A stretch of 64,000 nucleotides of DNA, taken from NCBI GenBank assembly GCA_965216365.1, contig CBDCFT010000019.1:1-64000 (forward strand), written 5' to 3'. This document shows, one piece after another, positions 61,373 through 64,000 of the stretch. Every line of letters starts with the position of its first letter. The first letter of the stretch is position 1. Position numbers and translations under genes: made by a program. This DNA comes from CBDCFT01 sp965216365 (GTDB taxonomy: Bacteria; Pseudomonadota; Gammaproteobacteria; Arenicellales; CBDCFT01). The notes beneath the pieces were generated by a model. That model made no database searches. It worked only from the letters and a program-made list of their open reading frames with translations, and was not told the origin of the DNA.

Positions 61373-62410
61373 ATGATCGGAGATTCAAAACATCAAGTCC
61401 AGCTGGCGAAAGCGCCTCTATTGACGCGAATCGCCATGCTCTTATTACCCGATTTCAACAGCATGGCTGCACAGGCGTTTATTGACCCGTTTCGAGCCGC
61501 AAACTATATCCACGGAGATACGCTGTTTCGCTGGGAGTTTTTATCCTTGGATGGCGAATATGTTCAGGCGAGCAATGCATTGATTATCGGTCAAACGCGA
61601 CCTTTTCATGAAACCGAATGCGACTTTGACATTGTGGTTATCAATGCAAGCTGGGCGCCGGAGCGTTTCAAGAACAACAAATTGCAAGCGTGGTTGCGTC
61701 GTATGGAAAAATGCAACGCGGCTTTGATCGGTCTCGATACGGGTGCGTTTGTGCTTGCCTTCGCCGGACTATTAAAAGGACATCAAGCTGCGGTTCACTA
61801 CGAACACATGGAATCGTTCCGCGAGTTGTTTCCTGATATTCGCTTAGAGCAGCAACTTTTTATAATCGATAAAAATCGACTTACCTGCTGCGGTGGACTC
61901 GCCGCAGCAGACTTAGCTATGGAAGTCTTGCGCAGCCTGCATGGAATCAATCTCGCAAATGCTGTTGCTCATTATATTTTTCTTGAAAGACTGCGCGCAG
62001 GGGAAGAAGGACAACGGCCCAGGACGCATGAACCGATTGGGTACACTGTCCCTGAACGACTACGCGAAGCGATGTTGCTCATGGAACGAAACCTGGAAGA
62101 GCCACTGGGAATTACGGAAGTCGCGCAACATATGGAACTGTCCCAGCGTCAACTGGAGCGGTTATTTCGGCGACACACGGGTTTAACACCGTTGCGTTAC
62201 TATATTAACGTTCGTCTTGACCGGGCGCGTGGGCTGATTACGCAAACGGAATTATCAATTACCGAAATCGCAAACGCCTGTGGCTTCACCAGCACCGAAC
62301 AACTAACCCGTGCTTACAAAACACGATTTGGTACTACACCTACAAAGGATAAAACAGAAGGACGCATACCTTTTCAATACCGTTCCTTTCCGCAGTATTT
62401 GGGTGTTTGA
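61373..62410 (+). CDS. GlxA/GbdR-like AraC-family transcriptional activator
   Basis: 345-residue regulator with an N-terminal DJ-1/PfpI-like domain (about 20-200: RIAMLLLPDFNSMAAQAFIDP, ALIGLDTGAFVLAFAGLLKG) and a C-terminal AraC helix-turn-helix (about 230-325: EPLGITEVAQHMELSQRQLERLF, LSITEIANACGFTSTEQLTRAYK). This layout is that of GbdR and CdhR, activators that sense glycine betaine or carnitine in Pseudomonas. The pocket Cys in other family members is replaced here by LDTGAF. It is divergent from the carnitine operon and is its probable regulator. Confidence 0.88.
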   Translation: MIGDSKHQVQLAKAPLLTRIAMLLLPDFNSMAAQAFIDPFRAANYIHGDTLFRWEFLSLDGEYVQASNALIIGQTRPFHETECDFDIVVINASWAPERFKNNKLQAWLRRMEKCNAALIGLDTGAFVLAFAGLLKGHQAAVHYEHMESFRELFPDIRLEQQLFIIDKNRLTCCGGLAAADLAMEVLRSLHGINLANAVAHYIFLERLRAGEEGQRPRTHEPIGYTVPERLREAMLLMERNLEEPLGITEVAQHMELSQRQLERLFRRHTGLTPLRYYINVRLDRARGLITQTELSITEIANACGFTSTEQLTRAYKTRFGTTPTKDKTEGRIPFQYRSFPQYLGV

Positions 62411-62497
62411 TATATTGAATATTGATGACGGTTCTAAACCGCTAGCCTCTGTTTATTCATTATAGAATACCGTTAGTTCTACAACAAATTAACGACC

Positions 62498-63127
62498 ATG
62501 ATGACGACCAAAGCGAAAGGATCACCTAAAGAGGTTGGAAACCAAAGAGAATCTGTTGCTACCAGAATGTTAGAGGTCGCCCTTGATTTATTCTCAGAAA
62601 AAGACTACTCAACAGTCACCATTTCTGAAATTGCAAAACAAAGTGGTGTTACTCATGCACTAGTTTACTACTACTTCCATAACAAAGAACAACTATTCCA
62701 TTCCGCGATTCAAAACTCCATCTCACAAACAATTCACAATTACAATGTTATCAAGGAACGCCATAATAACCCCGTCGATTTATTGAACGATTGGCTAGAT
62801 AACAACATTCAATTATCCGGTTCACTACGAAAACTAGTAAAAATAATGTTCGACTATTCAGAGGGTCGTGGCCGGTCACCTTCAGTTGAACAAGACATAA
62901 TAAATTTTTACGATCAGGAGAAGAAAATAATCGCGGATTGCGTACGCGATGGCATTCGAGAAGGATTGTTCGAGAAGACGGACCCAAAAAACCTAGCGCG
63001 ATTTGTGTCAACTCATATTGATGGCATTTTTTACGGATCGATTGTCCGACCCGACGTAAAAATTACTCAATCTATGAACGATTTAAAAAAGACTTTGTGG
63101 GCTCAGCTAGGCTATGTTGCAACTTAA
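62498..63127 (+). CDS. TetR-family transcriptional regulator
   Basis: 209-residue repressor. The N-terminal helix-turn-helix covers about residues 20-65 (MLEVALDLFSEKDYSTVTIS, EIAKQSGVTHALVYYYFHNKEQLF). The remaining helical domain would bind an unknown ligand. It begins a more AT-rich stretch than the rest of the window. An inverted repeat at 63141-63156, 14 bases after its stop, lies directly before the ureohydrolase gene. This suggests that the regulator controls that gene and perhaps itself. Confidence 0.87.
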   Translation: MMTTKAKGSPKEVGNQRESVATRMLEVALDLFSEKDYSTVTISEIAKQSGVTHALVYYYFHNKEQLFHSAIQNSISQTIHNYNVIKERHNNPVDLLNDWLDNNIQLSGSLRKLVKIMFDYSEGRGRSPSVEQDIINFYDQEKKIIADCVRDGIREGLFEKTDPKNLARFVSTHIDGIFYGSIVRPDVKITQSMNDLKKTLWAQLGYVAT

Positions 63128-63140
63128 GATATGAAACTAA

Positions 63141-63156
63141 TTGACTAGTCAGTCAA
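63141..63156. promoter_or_regulatory. TetR-type palindromic operator
   Basis: TTGACTAGTCAGTCAA has TTGACT and AGTCAA arms around AGTC. It sits between the TetR gene and the ureohydrolase gene, 46 bases before the latter's start, where a repressor site is expected. The ribosome site GAGGATAGAGAT follows. Confidence 0.65.
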
Positions 63157-63201
63157 ATATTGTTGATAATTGCTCATCAAACAATTTAAGAGGATAGAGA
63201 T

Positions 63202-64000
63202 ATGGCTCATGACAGTTACCTCACCTACGGAAAGCGTGAAGGGCAAGATGATTTCCCAACCCATCTTATCTCTGGCATTCCATCTTTTCTGAAAGGCGAT
63301 GTGGTTCCACCAGAAACACAGCAACTAAAGAACAAAGGTGTAAAGGCCGCGGTACTCGGCCTACCCTGGGAACACACTAACACTTGCCGTCCCGGTGCAT
63401 CCATGGGTCCACGAGCCATTCGATGTGCGACAGATCATTACATTAGTCATCACGGCGAATTTCAAGTCGACTTATTCGATGCCTTGAATTTAGTCGATTG
63501 TGGCGATGTACAAATAATTCCAGGTAATGCGCATCGTACATTCGATCGCGCTGAAGAATGTATTACCAACATAGTTAACGCGGGAGCTATTCCGTTCGTA
63601 TTCGGTGGCGATGACTCCTGCCCTATTCCAGTAACCTCCGCTTTGTCGAAAACCTGTACCAGCGGTGGCTTAGCGTATATTCACTTTGACTCGCACATGG
63701 ATACCGCAAAAGATGTCGGAGGCGAGGAGCTAAATCATGCGTGCCCCGTCAGTCGTACTGCGGAGTTGCCGAATTGTAAAAAGGTCGCCTTGCTCGGGAT
63801 GAACGGCGCACTCAATCCACCACAAGAACGAGAATTTGTCGATGAACACGGTATTCTCATGTTTACAATATGGGATATCGAGGAACAAGGTGTACAAGCT
63901 GTCGCGGATCAAGTCATCGATTTTGTCTGGACAGATGAAGTCGAAAAGGTTGTGTTACATACGGATCTCGATTGTATGGATCAGGCTTTTGTTCCAGGTA
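63202..64000 (+). CDS. atypical agmatinase/arginase-family ureohydrolase, 3' partial
   Basis: The first 266 residues of a ureohydrolase; the C-terminus is beyond the window. The start MAHDSYLTYGKREGQDDFPT follows AAGAGGATAGAGAT. Metal motifs are partly altered. VFGGDDSCPIPV carries Asp where almost all family members have His (GGDHS), and the later DLDCMDQAFVPG lacks the usual DP. HFDSHMDTAKD keeps Asp-His-Asp. LPWEHTNTCRPGASMGPRAI is the typical N-terminal loop. The protein is therefore family-related but may have a changed metal site or substrate. It lies behind a TetR gene and operator. Agmatinase should not be assumed; guanidino-acid or guanidine hydrolases and non-enzymatic homologues are options. 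Confidence 0.78.
   Translation, partial: MAHDSYLTYGKREGQDDFPTHLISGIPSFLKGDVVPPETQQLKNKGVKAAVLGLPWEHTNTCRPGASMGPRAIRCATDHYISHHGEFQVDLFDALNLVDCGDVQIIPGNAHRTFDRAEECITNIVNAGAIPFVFGGDDSCPIPVTSALSKTCTSGGLAYIHFDSHMDTAKDVGGEELNHACPVSRTAELPNCKKVALLGMNGALNPPQEREFVDEHGILMFTIWDIEEQGVQAVADQVIDFVWTDEVEKVVLHTDLDCMDQAFVPG

Noticed and set aside
1..64000. tRNA, rRNA, CRISPR arrays, insertion sequences and prophage genes
   Set aside because: I looked for these on both strands by eye and saw none. No transposase, integrase or phage gene is among the coding regions. A tRNA scan would confirm.

Overview
The window reads as part of the chromosome of a gammaproteobacterium, probably a free-living marine or otherwise aquatic heterotroph. 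The evidence is the gene content: a DppABCDF transporter, the Prc protease, AvtA, an MCE/Mla-type lipid transporter, and Pseudomonas-like REP palindromes between genes. Base composition is moderate. There is no rRNA, tRNA, CRISPR array, prophage or IS element that I could find. Gene density is high, with mostly short gaps, and the content is dominated by catabolism of branched-chain acids, peptides and quaternary amines.

Region 1 (1-8.3 kb) is a leucine/isovalerate (liu-type) degradation cluster: thiolase, acyl-CoA dehydrogenase, a DsbA-like isomerase, both methylcrotonoyl-CoA carboxylase subunits, methylglutaconyl-CoA hydratase and HMG-CoA lyase. Several of these genes carry single-base frameshifts. 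Region 2 (8.3-9.7 kb) is metZ behind a SAM-II riboswitch whose pseudoknot strand can also form an antiterminator against a strong intrinsic terminator. Region 3 (10-29 kb) holds assorted metabolism: a haloacid dehalogenase, a thioesterase, a hydratase, a secreted HExxH protein behind a sigma-54-like promoter and a structured leader, a LeuA/CimA-family synthase, an agmatinase-type ureohydrolase, a CaiB/BaiF enzyme, a GST, an iron alcohol dehydrogenase and ChaC. A UbiA plus polytopic membrane protein pair and a complete dipeptide ABC transporter follow.

Region 4 (29.5-40.7 kb) holds Prc, AvtA, a CHASE2 adenylate cyclase divergent from a FecR-domain protein, a PuuD-like amidotransferase, a Nudix hydrolase, a methyltransferase, a HAD phosphatase and an exported amidohydrolase. 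Region 5 (40.7-43.7 kb) is a tungsten-type aldehyde:ferredoxin oxidoreductase operon. It contains a polyferredoxin, a MoaD-like protein and an unknown 100-residue protein.

Region 6 (43.8-62.4 kb) centres on quaternary amines. It has two betaine/carnitine-type binding proteins, one ProV and one fused double ProW permease, two Rieske oxygenases of the bridging-glutamate (CntA/GbcA) type, carnitine 3-dehydrogenase, a BKACE enzyme that would cleave 3-dehydrocarnitine, an SDR and a GlxA/GbdR-like activator. Inserted in it are metY, a DMT transporter, a hydratase and an Mla-type operon. The likely flow is carnitine uptake, oxidation to 3-dehydrocarnitine, cleavage to betainyl-CoA and acetoacetate, and oxidative demethylation of glycine betaine. 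The acetoacetate could be used by thiolase in region 1. The window ends in a TetR regulator, a palindromic operator and the start of an atypical ureohydrolase whose first metal-binding His is Asp.

Nine single-base frameshifts (eight +1, one -1) break six otherwise conserved genes. Seven of the nine lie in the first 10 kb, which looks more like sequence error than gene decay.
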